DNA from: Thermocrispum municipale DSM 44069
GTDB lineage: Bacteria > Actinomycetota > Actinomycetes > Mycobacteriales > Pseudonocardiaceae
Direction: 5' to 3'
Length of the DNA stretch: 64,000 nucleotides
Assembly: GCF_000427825.1 (NCBI RefSeq)
Contig: NZ_ATYT01000007.1
Coordinates: 186,001-250,000 of the forward strand
In this document: in pieces, positions 42,909 to 52,709 of the stretch
Position numbering within the stretch: position 1 is the first letter of the stretch
Layout: every line of letters begins with the position of its first letter
Position numbers and translations under genes: made by a program
The notes under the pieces: generated by a model
Databases searched by the model: none
What the model was told of the DNA's origin: nothing
What the model saw: the letters and a program-made list of their open reading frames with translations, nothing else

Positions 42909-44225
42909 TCAGGCGTGCGCGCCGACCGGGAAACGCTCGGCGATCTGCTCCACCACGAGCTTCGCCGTCTCCGCGCAAGCGGTCGTCCCGCCGTTGGCGT
43001 ACTCCTTCACGCCGTCGCCGACGTTCCACAAATTCGCGATCGGGGTGGTGTTGGGCAGGTCGAACCCGGCGACCGCACGCTGCGGCGGCCAGTCGTCCTT
43101 GGTCACCGCCCACGACAAGATGCGTGCCCGGTCGAAACCCGGGATCTGCTCCCGCAGATCGGTGAGCAGCAGCTCCTTCTCCGCCTCTTCGTCGAACGCC
43201 CCGACCGCCGGCTTCGGCACCGATGTGCCGACGTAGAGGTTCCATCCCTCCGGCGCCATCTCCGGGCAGGTGTCGGTGAAGTTGGCGACGTAGCAGAGCC
43301 GACGCGTGTTGGCGAAGCTCAGCATCCCCGGCACGTCGACCAGTCGCTCCTGGCTGGCGAAGTTGACCGTGATCATCGCGCACGGACGATCGCCGCGGCG
43401 CACCTGCTCCAGGTAGTCGCCGGGCAGATGCTCCTGGCCCACCAGCTGCACGGTCGCGGCCGGGCCGACGTCACTCACCGCGATGCGCGTAGCGACCTCG
43501 ATCTGCTCCCCGTCCCGCTCGACGACAGCGCCGGTGACCTTGCCCTCCGCCACCGTCAACGCCTTGACCTCGGACGACAGCCAGATCTCGCCGCCTTTCG
43601 CGGTGATCGCCTCGGCCAGCGAACGCCAGATACCGATCGTCCCCTCGGGACAGAACCCGAACTTCTTGAACGCGCTCTTGCGCGTGAAATACGTCAGGAA
43701 CACCCGCGCGGGCAGCTCCTCCGAACCCACCGCGAAGACCGAGCCGCACATGTTGCGGAAGATTCCGTGCACGTTCTCGTTCTTGGTGAACTTCCGGACC
43801 CAGTCCGCGGTCGACAGCTCGTGGTCCGGCAGCCCGTCGTCGCTGCGGGCCGCGCCGAGACCGTTGAGCAGCTTGGCGCCCTGGCGGGTCAGTTTGGACA
43901 GCAGGAAACCCCAGCCGCCGCCGGTGACGTCGATGTCCTTGCCCCCGATGCGATACAGGATCGGCGGCTTCGGCCGTCGGACGTCGAACTTCGCGCCGAC
44001 CTCTTCGAACGTCTGCTGGGTGATCCCGTCGACCTCGATCACGATCGCACCGTTGTTGACCTTGAACCCGTCGATGTCCCTGGTGGACGCGCGCCCACCG
44101 AGGTGCTCGAGGCGTTCCACCACCAGCGTGCGGTACCCGAGGTTGGTCAGCCGGGCGGCGGCGAACAGTCCGCCCGCGCCCGCACCGACCACGAGCGCGT
44201 CGAAAGTCCTGTCTGTGCTGGTCAT
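42909..44225 (-). CDS. phytoene-desaturase-like NAD(P)/FAD-dependent oxidoreductase
   Basis: A 438-residue flavoprotein. It begins with FDALVVGAGAGGLFAAARLTNLG and has the amine-oxidase/phytoene-desaturase layout (LVVERLEHLGGRAST). The C-terminal NLWNVGDGVKEYANGGTTAC closes the FAD site. It would dehydrogenate or isomerise a cyclic or polyene substrate. The ATG at 44225 is preceded by GGAAAGGCGAG; a TTG one codon earlier is unlikely. It lies in an operon between the acyl-CoA dehydrogenase and the ferredoxin. Confidence 0.85.
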   Translation of the reverse strand: MTSTDRTFDALVVGAGAGGLFAAARLTNLGYRTLVVERLEHLGGRASTRDIDGFKVNNGAIVIEVDGITQQTFEEVGAKFDVRRPKPPILYRIGGKDIDVTGGGWGFLLSKLTRQGAKLLNGLGAARSDDGLPDHELSTADWVRKFTKNENVHGIFRNMCGSVFAVGSEELPARVFLTYFTRKSAFKKFGFCPEGTIGIWRSLAEAITAKGGEIWLSSEVKALTVAEGKVTGAVVERDGEQIEVATRIAVSDVGPAATVQLVGQEHLPGDYLEQVRRGDRPCAMITVNFASQERLVDVPGMLSFANTRRLCYVANFTDTCPEMAPEGWNLYVGTSVPKPAVGAFDEEAEKELLLTDLREQIPGFDRARILSWAVTKDDWPPQRAVAGFDLPNTTPIANLWNVGDGVKEYANGGTTACAETAKLVVEQIAERFPVGAHA

Positions 44226-44244
44226 CAACTCGCCTTTCCGCCGG

Positions 44245-45405
44245 TCAGTAGGAGTCCGGCAATCGGAGGCTGTGCTGGGCGACGTAGTTGAGCACCATTT
44301 CCCTGCTGACCGGGGCGGTCCGCATGAGCCGGATGACGAACCACAGGTCGGCCAGCCCGTACTCGCGGGAGAGCCCGTTGCCGCCGTGCGTCTGGATGGC
44401 TTGGTCGAGTGCCTTCAAACCGGCCTCGGCCGCCGCGAACTTGGCGATGTTGGCCGCTTCGGCGGCATCGGCGTCGGCGTCGAACAGTTCGGCCGCTCGC
44501 ATCATGACCAGGCGCGCCATCTCGACGGCGATGTAGGACTCCGCGAGCGGGTGCGCGATACCTTGGTGTGCACCGATCGGCGTGGACCACACTTGCCGCT
44601 GCCTGGCGTACTCGCCGGCCTTGCCGACGGCGTAGCGCCCAACGCCGGTGCACAGGGCCGCCGCCAGGATCCGCTCCGGGTTCAACCCGGCGAACACCTG
44701 TCGCAGGCCGGCGCCGGCCTTCCCGATCAAGCTGTCCGGCCCCAGCCGTACGTTGTCGAGGAACACGGTGAACTGGCGGTCCGGTGACGTCAGCGCGGTG
44801 TCGATGCGCTGCAGCGTCAACCCGGGCGAATCGAGCGGAACCACGAACAGCGACAACGCCTTGCGCTCGTCGGTCGCCAGGTCGCCGTCCCGCGCGACCA
44901 GCAGCAACGCATCGCACTCGTCGGCGGCGGAGATGTAGTACTTTCCGCCGGAGACGACCCACCCGTCGCCTTCCTTGCGTGCGGTGGTGGACACGTTGTG
45001 GCTGTTGGACCCCGCGTCAGGTTCGGTCAGCGCGAACGCCATCTTCAGCGAGCCGTCGGCGATGCCCGGCAGCCACTTCGCCTTCATCTCCGGCGAGCCG
45101 TGCTTGTTCAGGATCGAACCGCAGATCGCGGGCGAGATGACCGTGATGAGCAACGGCATGCCGTGTGCCGCCAGCTCCTCGATGACGATGGCGAGCTCGG
45201 ACATGCCCGCACCACCGCCGCCGTACTCCTCCGGCAGGTGCACGCCCAGCAGGCCCGCCTGGCCGAGCTCGCTCCACAGCTCGTCGATGTGCTCACCGCG
45301 CCGCGAACGCTCGGCGTAGTACTCGTGCCCGTACTTCGAGGCGATCTTCGCCACGCTCTCCCGCAGCAAGCGGTGGTCGTCGTTGTCGATGACGAGGCCC
45401 GTCAT
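44245..45405 (-). CDS. acyl-CoA dehydrogenase
   Basis: A 386-residue FAD enzyme. HLPEEYGGGGAGMSEL, FALTEPDAGSNS, WVVSGGKYYISAADE and the C-terminal QTHGGNGLSREYGLADLW are typical. The ending VSREMVLNYVAQH parallels that of the enzyme at 10742-11902. It desaturates an acyl-CoA between the CoA ligase and crotonase steps of region C. It starts 2 bases after the stop codon of the NTF2-crotonase fusion gene. Confidence 0.93.
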   Translation of the reverse strand: MTGLVIDNDDHRLLRESVAKIASKYGHEYYAERSRRGEHIDELWSELGQAGLLGVHLPEEYGGGGAGMSELAIVIEELAAHGMPLLITVISPAICGSILNKHGSPEMKAKWLPGIADGSLKMAFALTEPDAGSNSHNVSTTARKEGDGWVVSGGKYYISAADECDALLLVARDGDLATDERKALSLFVVPLDSPGLTLQRIDTALTSPDRQFTVFLDNVRLGPDSLIGKAGAGLRQVFAGLNPERILAAALCTGVGRYAVGKAGEYARQRQVWSTPIGAHQGIAHPLAESYIAVEMARLVMMRAAELFDADADAAEAANIAKFAAAEAGLKALDQAIQTHGGNGLSREYGLADLWFVIRLMRTAPVSREMVLNYVAQHSLRLPDSY

Positions 45406-45407
45406 GA

Positions 45408-46607
45408 TTACCGTCCCCTGAATGTCGGAGTGGATTTCGTCAGGAAGGCGGCCACGCCCTCCCGCGCATCGGCGGTGGTGGCGGTGCGTGTGATCGCCTC
45501 GGTCTCGGCGGCGAGCTGCTCAGGCAGCGTCGCCGACCAGGAGCCGGCCAGCAGCCTGCGCATGGCTCCGTAGGCCTCGGTGGGCCCTTCGGCCAGCCGT
45601 TGCGCGGTGGCCCGAGCTCGGTCCTCGAGTTCGCCGGGCGCGACGACGTCGGTGACCAGGCCCCACTCGGCAGCCTCCTGCGCGTTCAGCACGCGCTGTT
45701 CGAGATACATCTGCTTCGCGCGGCGCAGGCCGATGAGCCTGGGCAGGAACCACGAGTTGCCGCCGTCCCCGGACAGTCCGAGCGCGGCGAATCCGGTGGC
45801 GAACTTGGTGCCTTCGGCGGCGAACGCGATGTCGGCCACGCAGACCAGGCCAAGCCCACCGCCAGCCACCGCACCGTGCGCGGCCGTCACGACCGGAGCC
45901 TTCAACTCGCTGAAGATACGCAGCGCTTCGTGGTACGGCGTGGTCATCCGGCGCAAGACCGCGGGCAGGTCTTTCGTGGCATGGTTGCCGATCTCCGCGA
46001 TGTCCCCGCCGACGGTGAGCGCGGGTCCCTCACCGGTGATGAGCAGAGTCCTCAGCTCGGGCGTCGCGGCGCAGCGCAACGCGACTTCGTACAGCTCGTC
46101 GGCCGCCTGCTGGTTCAACGCGTTGCGGGCTTCCGGGCGGTTCAGGCGGATCTCGCCGAGGCCGTCGGTGACGGTGAAGTCCACGGTTCGCAGCACCTGG
46201 CCCGGCCGGTCCAGCGCCTCGTTCCACCGCGCACTGTCGGTGAGCTGGACGAGTTCACGAATGCGGCCGTCCGCGAAAGACACCACGTGCATGAACTCGG
46301 CGTCGAGCGGGGCGTCGCCTGCGCGGGCCTTGCCGGTGTAGCGCCCGCGCACCAGCAACCGTCCGTCCTCGAGGAAACCGAACTCCTCCGGCTCGGCGCG
46401 CGCGACGAAACTCGAGCCGATCCGCCCCCAGAACTCCCGGCGCATCGCCTGCGGACCCTGGTAATCACCGCCGAGCCCGAGCGGGAGCCCCTCGGTGGTG
46501 TGGCCCGTGAAGCTGGGATGCAGCACCTCCTCGAGCGCCTGGCGGTCGCCCGACGCCAGTGCCCGATACAGCCGTCTGGCCAGCTCTTCCGCTGCCGCCC
46601 GGTCCAC
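45408..46607 (-). CDS. fusion of NTF2/SnoaL-like domain with crotonase (enoyl-CoA hydratase family)
   Basis: About 399 residues. The first ~130 are SnoaL-like (LARRLYRALASGDRQALEEVLHPSF), and the rest is a crotonase (IRLNRPEARNALNQQ, oxyanion TVGGDIAEI, AAHGAVAGGGLGL). Where hydratases carry a second Glu it has LGLSGDGG with Asp, as in isomerase or hydrolase members. The GTG at 46607 is favoured over one at 46616 because GGAGGTGA lies 5 bases before it. The fusion suggests two consecutive steps on one CoA intermediate. It is first in its operon, behind a strong dyad. Confidence 0.85.
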   Translation of the reverse strand: MDRAAAEELARRLYRALASGDRQALEEVLHPSFTGHTTEGLPLGLGGDYQGPQAMRREFWGRIGSSFVARAEPEEFGFLEDGRLLVRGRYTGKARAGDAPLDAEFMHVVSFADGRIRELVQLTDSARWNEALDRPGQVLRTVDFTVTDGLGEIRLNRPEARNALNQQAADELYEVALRCAATPELRTLLITGEGPALTVGGDIAEIGNHATKDLPAVLRRMTTPYHEALRIFSELKAPVVTAAHGAVAGGGLGLVCVADIAFAAEGTKFATGFAALGLSGDGGNSWFLPRLIGLRRAKQMYLEQRVLNAQEAAEWGLVTDVVAPGELEDRARATAQRLAEGPTEAYGAMRRLLAGSWSATLPEQLAAETEAITRTATTADAREGVAAFLTKSTPTFRGR

Positions 46608-46631
46608 CGGCCTCACCTCCCGCGATTCGTC

Positions 46632-46654
46632 TTCTAATTTAACGTAAATAAGAA
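46632..46654. promoter_or_regulatory. operator-like dyad upstream of the NTF2-crotonase operon
   Basis: Arms TTCTAATTTA (46632-46641) and TAAATAAGAA (46645-46654) match in 9 of 10 positions around ACG. The rest of 46608-46863 has only a weak GGGCCGG...CCGGCCC hairpin (46809-46845) downstream of the SDR gene. Confidence 0.6.
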
Positions 46655-46863
46655 ACTGTGGCTAGGGTGGCACCCTTCACAGCACGCTACGGTCACCCAC
46701 TCGGACCCAATTTTGAAGACAGGATCGAGTACGCGCAGGAAGAAACTGCAGCCGAGACGTCGACCGCGCGCTACCGGAAGGGCCGAGGGCGCGTCGAACA
46801 CGCACCAAGGGCCGGCCACCGGCACCGCAACCCGGCAGCCGGCCCGTCGACCGTCAGCCCCGA

Positions 46864-47625
46864 TCAGCGCGGCGCCATGCGGATGGCCCCGTCGAGCCGG
46901 ATCGTCTCCCCGTTCAGCATCGGGTTCTCCACGATGTGCCTGGCCAGCGCCGCGTATTCCGCCGGGTCGCCGAGCCGCGACGGGTGCGGCACCTGGGCAC
47001 CCAGCGACGCGATCGCCTCCTCCGGCAGCGTCGCGAACAGCGGCGTGTGGAACAGCCCCGGCGCGATCGTCACCACCCGGATCTGCAGGCTCGCCAAGTC
47101 ACGGGCGATCGGCAGCGTCATGCCGACGATCCCGCCCTTGGACGCCGAATACGCCGCCTGCCCGATCTGCCCGTCGAATGCGGCCACCGACGCGGTGTTG
47201 ATGACGACGCCGCGCTCCTCACCTACCGGATCGGTCTTGGCGATGCGCTCCGCGCCCAGCCGGATCACGTTGAACGTGCCGACCAGGTTCACGTTGATCA
47301 CCTTGGTGAACTCGGCCAGCGGGAAGGCGCCCTTCTTGCCGACGGTCTTGATGGCGCTGCCGATGCCGGCACAGTTCACCACGATCCGCAGCGTGCCCAG
47401 TTGCTCGGCCGCGTCCAGTGCCTTCGACACCTGCTGTTCGTCGGTCACGTCGGCCGCGGCGAAGGTCACCCCGTCGCCCAGCTCCTCGGCAATCGCCTCG
47501 CCCTGCGACGAGGGCAGGTCCACGATGACGACCTTGGCGCCTGCACCGTGCAGCTCCTTGACCGTTGCCAGCCCGAGCCCCGACGCGCCACCGGTCACCA
47601 GCGCGACCGCGTTACCGACCTGCAT
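46864..47625 (-). CDS. SDR family 3-hydroxyacyl-CoA dehydrogenase
   Basis: A 253-residue SDR of the HSD10 / type II 3-hydroxyacyl-CoA dehydrogenase group. [18 protein letters not shown] and [12 protein letters not shown] show NAD preference (Asp after the second strand). The catalytic set is INTASVAAF and YSASK, and [22 protein letters not shown] is typical of this group. It oxidises a 3-hydroxyacyl-CoA. It is the last gene of the nine-gene operon starting at 56459, next to the thiolase expected to use its product. The ATG follows GAAAGGAGC. Confidence 0.9.
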   Translation of the reverse strand: MQVGNAVALVTGGASGLGLATVKELHGAGAKVVIVDLPSSQGEAIAEELGDGVTFAAADVTDEQQVSKALDAAEQLGTLRIVVNCAGIGSAIKTVGKKGAFPLAEFTKVINVNLVGTFNVIRLGAERIAKTDPVGEERGVVINTASVAAFDGQIGQAAYSASKGGIVGMTLPIARDLASLQIRVVTIAPGLFHTPLFATLPEEAIASLGAQVPHPSRLGDPAEYAALARHIVENPMLNGETIRLDGAIRMAPR

Positions 47626-47644
47626 ACGCCCGCTCCTTTCTTCG

Positions 47645-48832
47645 TCAGCCTCGGTCGGATCCGACCACCGACACGAACGACACGCAACTGCCTGGACGGC
47701 CGCCCAGGTTGTGGGTGAGCGCCAGGTGCGGGTCGTCCAGCTGCCGCTCGCCCGCCTGGCCACGGAACTGCAGCCAGCATTCGTAGAGCATGCGCAGGCC
47801 GCTGGCGCCGACCGGATGACCGAACGACTTCAACCCGCCGTCGGTATTGACCGGCAGCCTCCCGCCGAGCTCGAACGCGCCGTCGAGGATGTCCTTCCAC
47901 GCCTGCCCGCGCTCGGCGAAGCCCATGTCCTCCATGAGTACCAGCTCGGTGGGCGTGAAGCAGTCGTGCACCTCGGCCAGCGAGATCTCGCTGCGTGGAT
48001 CGGTCACCCCGGCCTGCTCGTAGGCGTCCTGGGCGCTGCGCACGACCTCGGGGAACGTCGTGTAGTCGTAGTCCGGATCGGCGGCGCCGCGAGCCGGGCC
48101 GGCGACCAGCGACAGCCCCTTGACGTACATCGGCCGGTCGGTGTAGTTGTGCGCTTCCTCGGCGCGGACGATGAGCGCGGCCGCCGCGCCGTCGGACACC
48201 CCGGAGCAGTCGAACACGCCCAGGCGGCCCGCCACCTTGGGCGCTGCCTCGATCTTCTCCTTGGTCACCTGCGACTGGAACTGCGCTTTGGGATTGCGCG
48301 CGCCGTTGCTGTGGTTCTTCCATGCCACGTGGGTCATCGCGGCCCGCATGTCCGCGGGGTCGACGCCGTAGCGTGCGCAGTACGCCGGGTCCAGCAGCGA
48401 GAAGGCCGCGGGCGCGGTCAGGCTCAGCTCCGCGGCCGTGCCGTCTCCCGGCGGGTCGGAGCGCAACAGGCCGGAGTAGCCGGAATCCTTCAGCTTCTCC
48501 ACCCCGACCGCGACCACCCGGTCGTAGGCGCCGGAGGCCACCGCGTAGCAGGCGTTGCGGAACGCCTCGGAGCCCGTCGCACAGTAGTTCTCCACTCGCG
48601 TCACCGGCTTGTAGTCCAGCGCCAGCGCCTTGCTCAACGTGAGCCCGGACTGGCCGGAGGCCAGCGTGCCGAGCCAGTACGCCTCGATGTCGTCCCGGCT
48701 CACCGAGGTGGAGTCGAACAGTTCCTTGGTCGCGTCGACCAGCAGGTCCTCCGCCGAGGAAGACCAGTGCTCGCCGAAGCGAGTGCACCCCATGGCGACG
48801 ACGGCGACCTTGTCGCGGATTCCCTTGCTCAT
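47645..48832 (-). CDS. thiolase-like acyltransferase (SCP-x thiolase / Ltp type)
   Basis: A 395-residue thiolase-fold protein. The nucleophile Cys84 is in [13 protein letters not shown], and the later motifs [12 protein letters not shown] and [11 protein letters not shown] (catalytic His) place it in the lipid-transfer-protein thiolase group. Such proteins with a DUF35 partner catalyse thiolysis or retro-aldol cleavage of branched or ring-derived acyl-CoA. Its ATG overlaps the stop of the HMGS-like/DUF35 gene (ATGA), a linkage seen for Ltp2-ChsH2-type pairs. The exact reaction is inferred. Confidence 0.87.
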   Translation of the reverse strand: MSKGIRDKVAVVAMGCTRFGEHWSSSAEDLLVDATKELFDSTSVSRDDIEAYWLGTLASGQSGLTLSKALALDYKPVTRVENYCATGSEAFRNACYAVASGAYDRVVAVGVEKLKDSGYSGLLRSDPPGDGTAAELSLTAPAAFSLLDPAYCARYGVDPADMRAAMTHVAWKNHSNGARNPKAQFQSQVTKEKIEAAPKVAGRLGVFDCSGVSDGAAAALIVRAEEAHNYTDRPMYVKGLSLVAGPARGAADPDYDYTTFPEVVRSAQDAYEQAGVTDPRSEISLAEVHDCFTPTELVLMEDMGFAERGQAWKDILDGAFELGGRLPVNTDGGLKSFGHPVGASGLRMLYECWLQFRGQAGERQLDDPHLALTHNLGGRPGSCVSFVSVVGSDRG

Positions 48833-50223
48833 ACCGCACCTCCGACGGGCGTGCTGCGTTCCGGTGCGAGCACCCGCGCCTTCCAGAAGTAGTTGTGCAC
48901 GCCTCTGGCGGTGTACAGGCGCCGGAACGACAAGTCGACGCGTGTTCCCACCGCGAGGTCGTCCGGCTGGGCGTCGGCGACCTCCAGCGTGTATCGACCG
49001 CCGCCGTCGAAATCGACGATGGCTTCGATCAGGGGCGGTGACGGCGAGTAGGCCAGCCGGTCGACGGTGTACGTCGCCACTGTTCCGGTAGCCGCAGCCA
49101 GCGAACGTGCCTCCATCTCATCCATCGCACCGCAGTTCTTGCACACCCGCATCGGCGGCAGATGCGTGAACCCGCAGCGCGAGCACACGCTCCCGGTGAA
49201 CGAGAACTTCCAATCGGCTGCGCGGGCGCTCGGTGGGCCGGCGGGCCGGTCCGGCTCCGGGCGGCGCGGCGGCTCCCGCTCCAGCCACCCACGCCAGCTC
49301 AGATAAGTCGCGTACGCAACGTCGATGCCGCCGCCCAGCTGGTCGGCCACTGTGCGCTGCTGCCGTTTGCGCACCAGGTTCTCGGTGGCCCGCAGCAGGA
49401 CGGCGTCACACCCGTCGGCGGCGGACAGCACGAGGATCGTCTCCCCCGGCATGGCCCGATCCAGCATCGACGCCAGGCCGAGCCCGAAGTCCGCGGCACC
49501 GGAGTGACCGAGCGGCGAGGTGGCCGCCCCGGAGAAAAGTCGCGCAGCCTGTTTGCGGACGCCGGGATTGGGTGAGACGACCACCATGTGGTCGACGGCT
49601 TCCAGTCCGGCCTCAGCCAGCATCTCCCCGGCCGCCCGCTTCAGCAGCGGCACGTAGTGCTCGACACCGAACCGCTCCTCCCACCCCTCGCCCGCAAGTT
49701 GGCCGGGCGCCCGCCACCGGTCCAAGATCTCGGTCGACCACGAACGCTCGGCGAGGACGTCGGCGATCGCCCCTTTCGGGTCTCCGAACAGCAGGGCGAC
49801 CGCACCGTCACCGCCGGTCCGCTCGTCCGACGACCCCGGCCGGCCGACCCGCACGTCCGCCGACACCGCGAGCCCGCCGTCGGCCTTGGCCGCGCGCCAG
49901 GCAGCCATGCCGGACCGCGCCGAGCCGGCCAGGTCGGCGGCGAACGCCTCCGGCGGCAAGCCCAGTGCGGCGTGGATGGCCGAAGCATTGGTCTTGTCGA
50001 GATACGCGGGCGAGGTGGTGGCGAAATAGATGCTGCGCGGCGTCGCCGGATACGACCGCAGCAACGCGGCGGCGGCCTCCACAGCCATCGTCGTGCTGTC
50101 CTCGTCGAACGAAGCCACCACGCGGGAACCGCGACCCGACCCCGTCCCGAGGGTGCTCGCCACCTCGGACAACTGGAGCCGGTGCTTCGGCAGGTACGTG
50201 GCGTAGGCGACGAGCGCGGTCAT
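48829..50223 (-). CDS. HMG-CoA-synthase-like protein fused to DUF35 OB-fold/zinc ribbon
   Basis: A 464-residue protein. The first ~320 residues are a ketoacyl-synthase/HMG-CoA synthase fold (LPPEAFAADLAGSARSGMAAWRAA, later GHSGAADFGLGLASML). The C-terminal ~140 are a DUF35 domain with rubredoxin-like zinc ribbon (CSRCGFTH...CKNCG). The position that holds the nucleophile Cys in HMG-CoA synthases is not Cys here (AGSARSG, 99-105), so a classical condensing role is doubtful. Overlaps with thiolase genes on both sides suggest a complex with them. It may act as an acyl-CoA-binding scaffold. Confidence 0.8.
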   Translation of the reverse strand: MTALVAYATYLPKHRLQLSEVASTLGTGSGRGSRVVASFDEDSTTMAVEAAAALLRSYPATPRSIYFATTSPAYLDKTNASAIHAALGLPPEAFAADLAGSARSGMAAWRAAKADGGLAVSADVRVGRPGSSDERTGGDGAVALLFGDPKGAIADVLAERSWSTEILDRWRAPGQLAGEGWEERFGVEHYVPLLKRAAGEMLAEAGLEAVDHMVVVSPNPGVRKQAARLFSGAATSPLGHSGAADFGLGLASMLDRAMPGETILVLSAADGCDAVLLRATENLVRKRQQRTVADQLGGGIDVAYATYLSWRGWLEREPPRRPEPDRPAGPPSARAADWKFSFTGSVCSRCGFTHLPPMRVCKNCGAMDEMEARSLAAATGTVATYTVDRLAYSPSPPLIEAIVDFDGGGRYTLEVADAQPDDLAVGTRVDLSFRRLYTARGVHNYFWKARVLAPERSTPVGGAV

Positions 50224-51428
50224 GCCACCCCCTCGATGAGCGCGGCCATCCCCTGACCACCGCCGATGCACATCGTCTCCAGCGCGAGCCTGCCGCCGCG
50301 GCGGTGCAGCTCGTGCAGCATGGTGGTCAGGATTCGCACGCCGGTCGCGCCGATCGGGTGACCGAGCGAGATGCCCGAGCCGTTGACGTTCAGCCGGTCG
50401 GCGATCTCCTCTTCCTTGACGCCCCAGCCCTTCAGCACGCCGAGCACCTGGCCGGCGAACGCCTCGTTGATCTCGATCAGGTCGACCTCGTCGAACGACA
50501 CCCCGGTGCGGTCGAACAGCTTCGCCACCGCGGGCACCGGGCCCAGGCCCATGGTCGCCGGATCGCAACCCACGGCCGTCCACGCCCGCAGGAAACCGAG
50601 CGGCTGCAGGTTCAGCTCGTCCAGGACGTCCTCCGCCACGATCAGGCACGCCGCGGCGGCGTCGTTCTGCTGGCTCGCGTTGCCCGCGGTGACCGTGCCG
50701 CCCGGGATGATCGGCCGCAGCTTGGCCAACCTCTCCGGGGTCGAGTCGGGCCGGATGCCTTCGTCCTGGGCGAAAACGACCGGGTCCCCCTTGCGCTGCG
50801 GCACCTCCACCGGCACGACTTCGTCGGCGAACTTGCCCGCCTGCCATGCGGCGGCCGCCCGCTGATGGCTGCGCGCGGCGAACGCGTCGGCCTCGTCGCG
50901 GGTGATGCCGTAGCGACTGATGACGTTCTCGGCGGTCTCGATCATGCCGCTGATCGGACCGAACCGCCATTCCGGTTGGGAACGCTCCCGGCCCCGATCA
51001 AGGCGGTCGTAGAAGGTCACGTTGCCCGCGCGCCTGCCCCACCGCAGATCGGTCGTGTAGTGCTCGATGTTGCTCATGCTCTCCACGCCGCCCGCGATGA
51101 CCACGTCGGCGTTGCCGGTCTGCACCATCATCGCGGCGGTGGCCACCGCCTGCAGCCCGCCCCCGCACCGTCGGTCGGTCTGCAGACCCGGGACCTCGAT
51201 GGGCAGCCCGGCGTGCAGCGCGACCCACCGCCCGATGCACGGCGCCTCGGAGTTGGCGTACGACTGCGCGAACACCACGTCCTCGACCCGGCCGGGGTCG
51301 ACGTCGGTGCGCGTCATCAGCTCCTTGACCACGTGCGCGGCCAGGTCCTCGGCGGGAACCGGGCGCAGCGTGCCGCCGAAAGCACCCACGGGTGTGCGCA
51401 GCGGACTGACGATCGCCGCTCGCCTCAT
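50220..51428 (-). CDS. thiolase (acetyl-CoA acetyltransferase family)
   Basis: A 402-residue classical thiolase. The acyl-accepting Cys88 lies in QTDRRCGGGLQAV; NEAFAG, the His in SLGHPIGATG and the second Cys in MCIGGGQG complete the active site. It cleaves a 3-oxoacyl-CoA with CoA to acetyl-CoA and a shortened acyl-CoA. Starts and stops overlap by 4 bases with both neighbouring genes. Sequence is typical with nothing missing. Confidence 0.94.
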   Translation of the reverse strand: MRRAAIVSPLRTPVGAFGGTLRPVPAEDLAAHVVKELMTRTDVDPGRVEDVVFAQSYANSEAPCIGRWVALHAGLPIEVPGLQTDRRCGGGLQAVATAAMMVQTGNADVVIAGGVESMSNIEHYTTDLRWGRRAGNVTFYDRLDRGRERSQPEWRFGPISGMIETAENVISRYGITRDEADAFAARSHQRAAAAWQAGKFADEVVPVEVPQRKGDPVVFAQDEGIRPDSTPERLAKLRPIIPGGTVTAGNASQQNDAAAACLIVAEDVLDELNLQPLGFLRAWTAVGCDPATMGLGPVPAVAKLFDRTGVSFDEVDLIEINEAFAGQVLGVLKGWGVKEEEIADRLNVNGSGISLGHPIGATGVRILTTMLHELHRRGGRLALETMCIGGGQGMAALIEGVA

Positions 51429-52705
51429 ACCAGCACTCCACTTCGTCGCAAAGATTCTTCCGCAGCTTCTGCCAGCGCCGTGCGGTGATCGGGATGCGCG
51501 ATGGCCAGCATCCGCTCGTACCGGGCGCGCAACGGCTGACCACGCAGGTCGGCCACCCCGTACTCGGTCACGACCACACCGGCGTCCGCCCGCGCCGTGC
51601 TCACCGGCCCGGACACACTCGGCACGATCCGGCTTGTGCCGTTCGCCGTGGACGGCAGCACGACCAGCGGCAAACCGCCTTTCGACCGAGCTGCCCCACG
51701 CAGGAAGTCGACCGCACCGCCGACGGCTCCGACGTAGTCGCCCGCGGCCACCTCGGCGTTGACCTGTCCGGACAGATCCACCTCCACGGCCGAATTGATC
51801 GCCACGAACCGGTCGTGTGCGGCCAGCACCGAGGCGTCATGGGTGTAGCCGGAGTCCCGCAGCTGCACGGCCGGGTTGCGGTGCGCGAACGCGAACACCC
51901 GCCGCGTGCCCATCAGCATCCCGGCCACGGACACGCCCCGGTCGATGCTCTTGCGGGCGTTGGTGATCACGCCGGCATCCATCAGGTCCGCGGCGGCGTC
52001 GTTCAACTGTCCGGAGTGGACGCCCAGGTCGCGACGGTCGGCGAGCTGAGCCAGCACGGCCGCAGGCAACGCGCCGATCCCGAACTGCAGCGTCGCACCG
52101 TCGTCGATCAACGCCGCCGCGTTGGCAGCCACCTGCTGCATGACCGGACTCGGCGCCGGGGTGGCCGATTCCGCTGGCGGCCGGGACGTGGGCACGACGA
52201 CATCCAGATCGTCATCGGTCAGCCAGCGCGTGCACCGCGTCTGCGGCACTTGGTCGTTGACCTCGGCGATGACCACGCGGGCGGTGTCGATGGCCGCCGA
52301 GTAGTAGTCGTCGCCGATGCCTAGCGAGTACCGCCCCTGCTCGTCGGGAGCGGACACCTGCACCAGGACGACGTCTGCGCGCAACGGACCTTCGGTCAAC
52401 AGAGTCGGCAACGTCGAGTAGTGCACGGGCGCGACGTCCATCGCGCCGGCTCGCAGCATCCGTCGGTTGCTTCCGCTGCCGCAGTAGGAGACGAACGAGA
52501 TCGCGTCGGCGAACTCCGGCCGCAGCGTCCGGGTGACCGGGATGCCGACGAAACACCGGATCGGCGCCACCTGGTGTCGCTGCCGCATCAGCTCCTCGGT
52601 CAGGGTCACCGGCTCGGCGCACGTCTGGCCCCAGACCACGGTGTCCCCTGGCCGGACGAACTCGGCGAAGTCGAGCTCGTCCGGCCGCACGATCACCGGC
52701 GGCAT
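51425..52705 (-). CDS. acetyl-CoA hydrolase/CoA-transferase family protein
   Basis: A 426-residue class I CoA-transferase, similar to 4-hydroxybutyrate CoA-transferases. The Glu in NSAVEVDLSGQVNAE is the usual CoA-bearing residue; GIGALPAAVLAQL and VVTEYGVADLRGQ are typical family segments. It would exchange CoA between acids or hydrolyse acetyl-CoA. In the operon it offers a second way, besides the ligase, to activate the acid or recover CoA from end products. Confidence 0.88.
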   Translation of the reverse strand: MPPVIVRPDELDFAEFVRPGDTVVWGQTCAEPVTLTEELMRQRHQVAPIRCFVGIPVTRTLRPEFADAISFVSYCGSGSNRRMLRAGAMDVAPVHYSTLPTLLTEGPLRADVVLVQVSAPDEQGRYSLGIGDDYYSAAIDTARVVIAEVNDQVPQTRCTRWLTDDDLDVVVPTSRPPAESATPAPSPVMQQVAANAAALIDDGATLQFGIGALPAAVLAQLADRRDLGVHSGQLNDAAADLMDAGVITNARKSIDRGVSVAGMLMGTRRVFAFAHRNPAVQLRDSGYTHDASVLAAHDRFVAINSAVEVDLSGQVNAEVAAGDYVGAVGGAVDFLRGAARSKGGLPLVVLPSTANGTSRIVPSVSGPVSTARADAGVVVTEYGVADLRGQPLRARYERMLAIAHPDHRTALAEAAEESLRRSGVLV

Positions 52706-52709
52706 ACGC

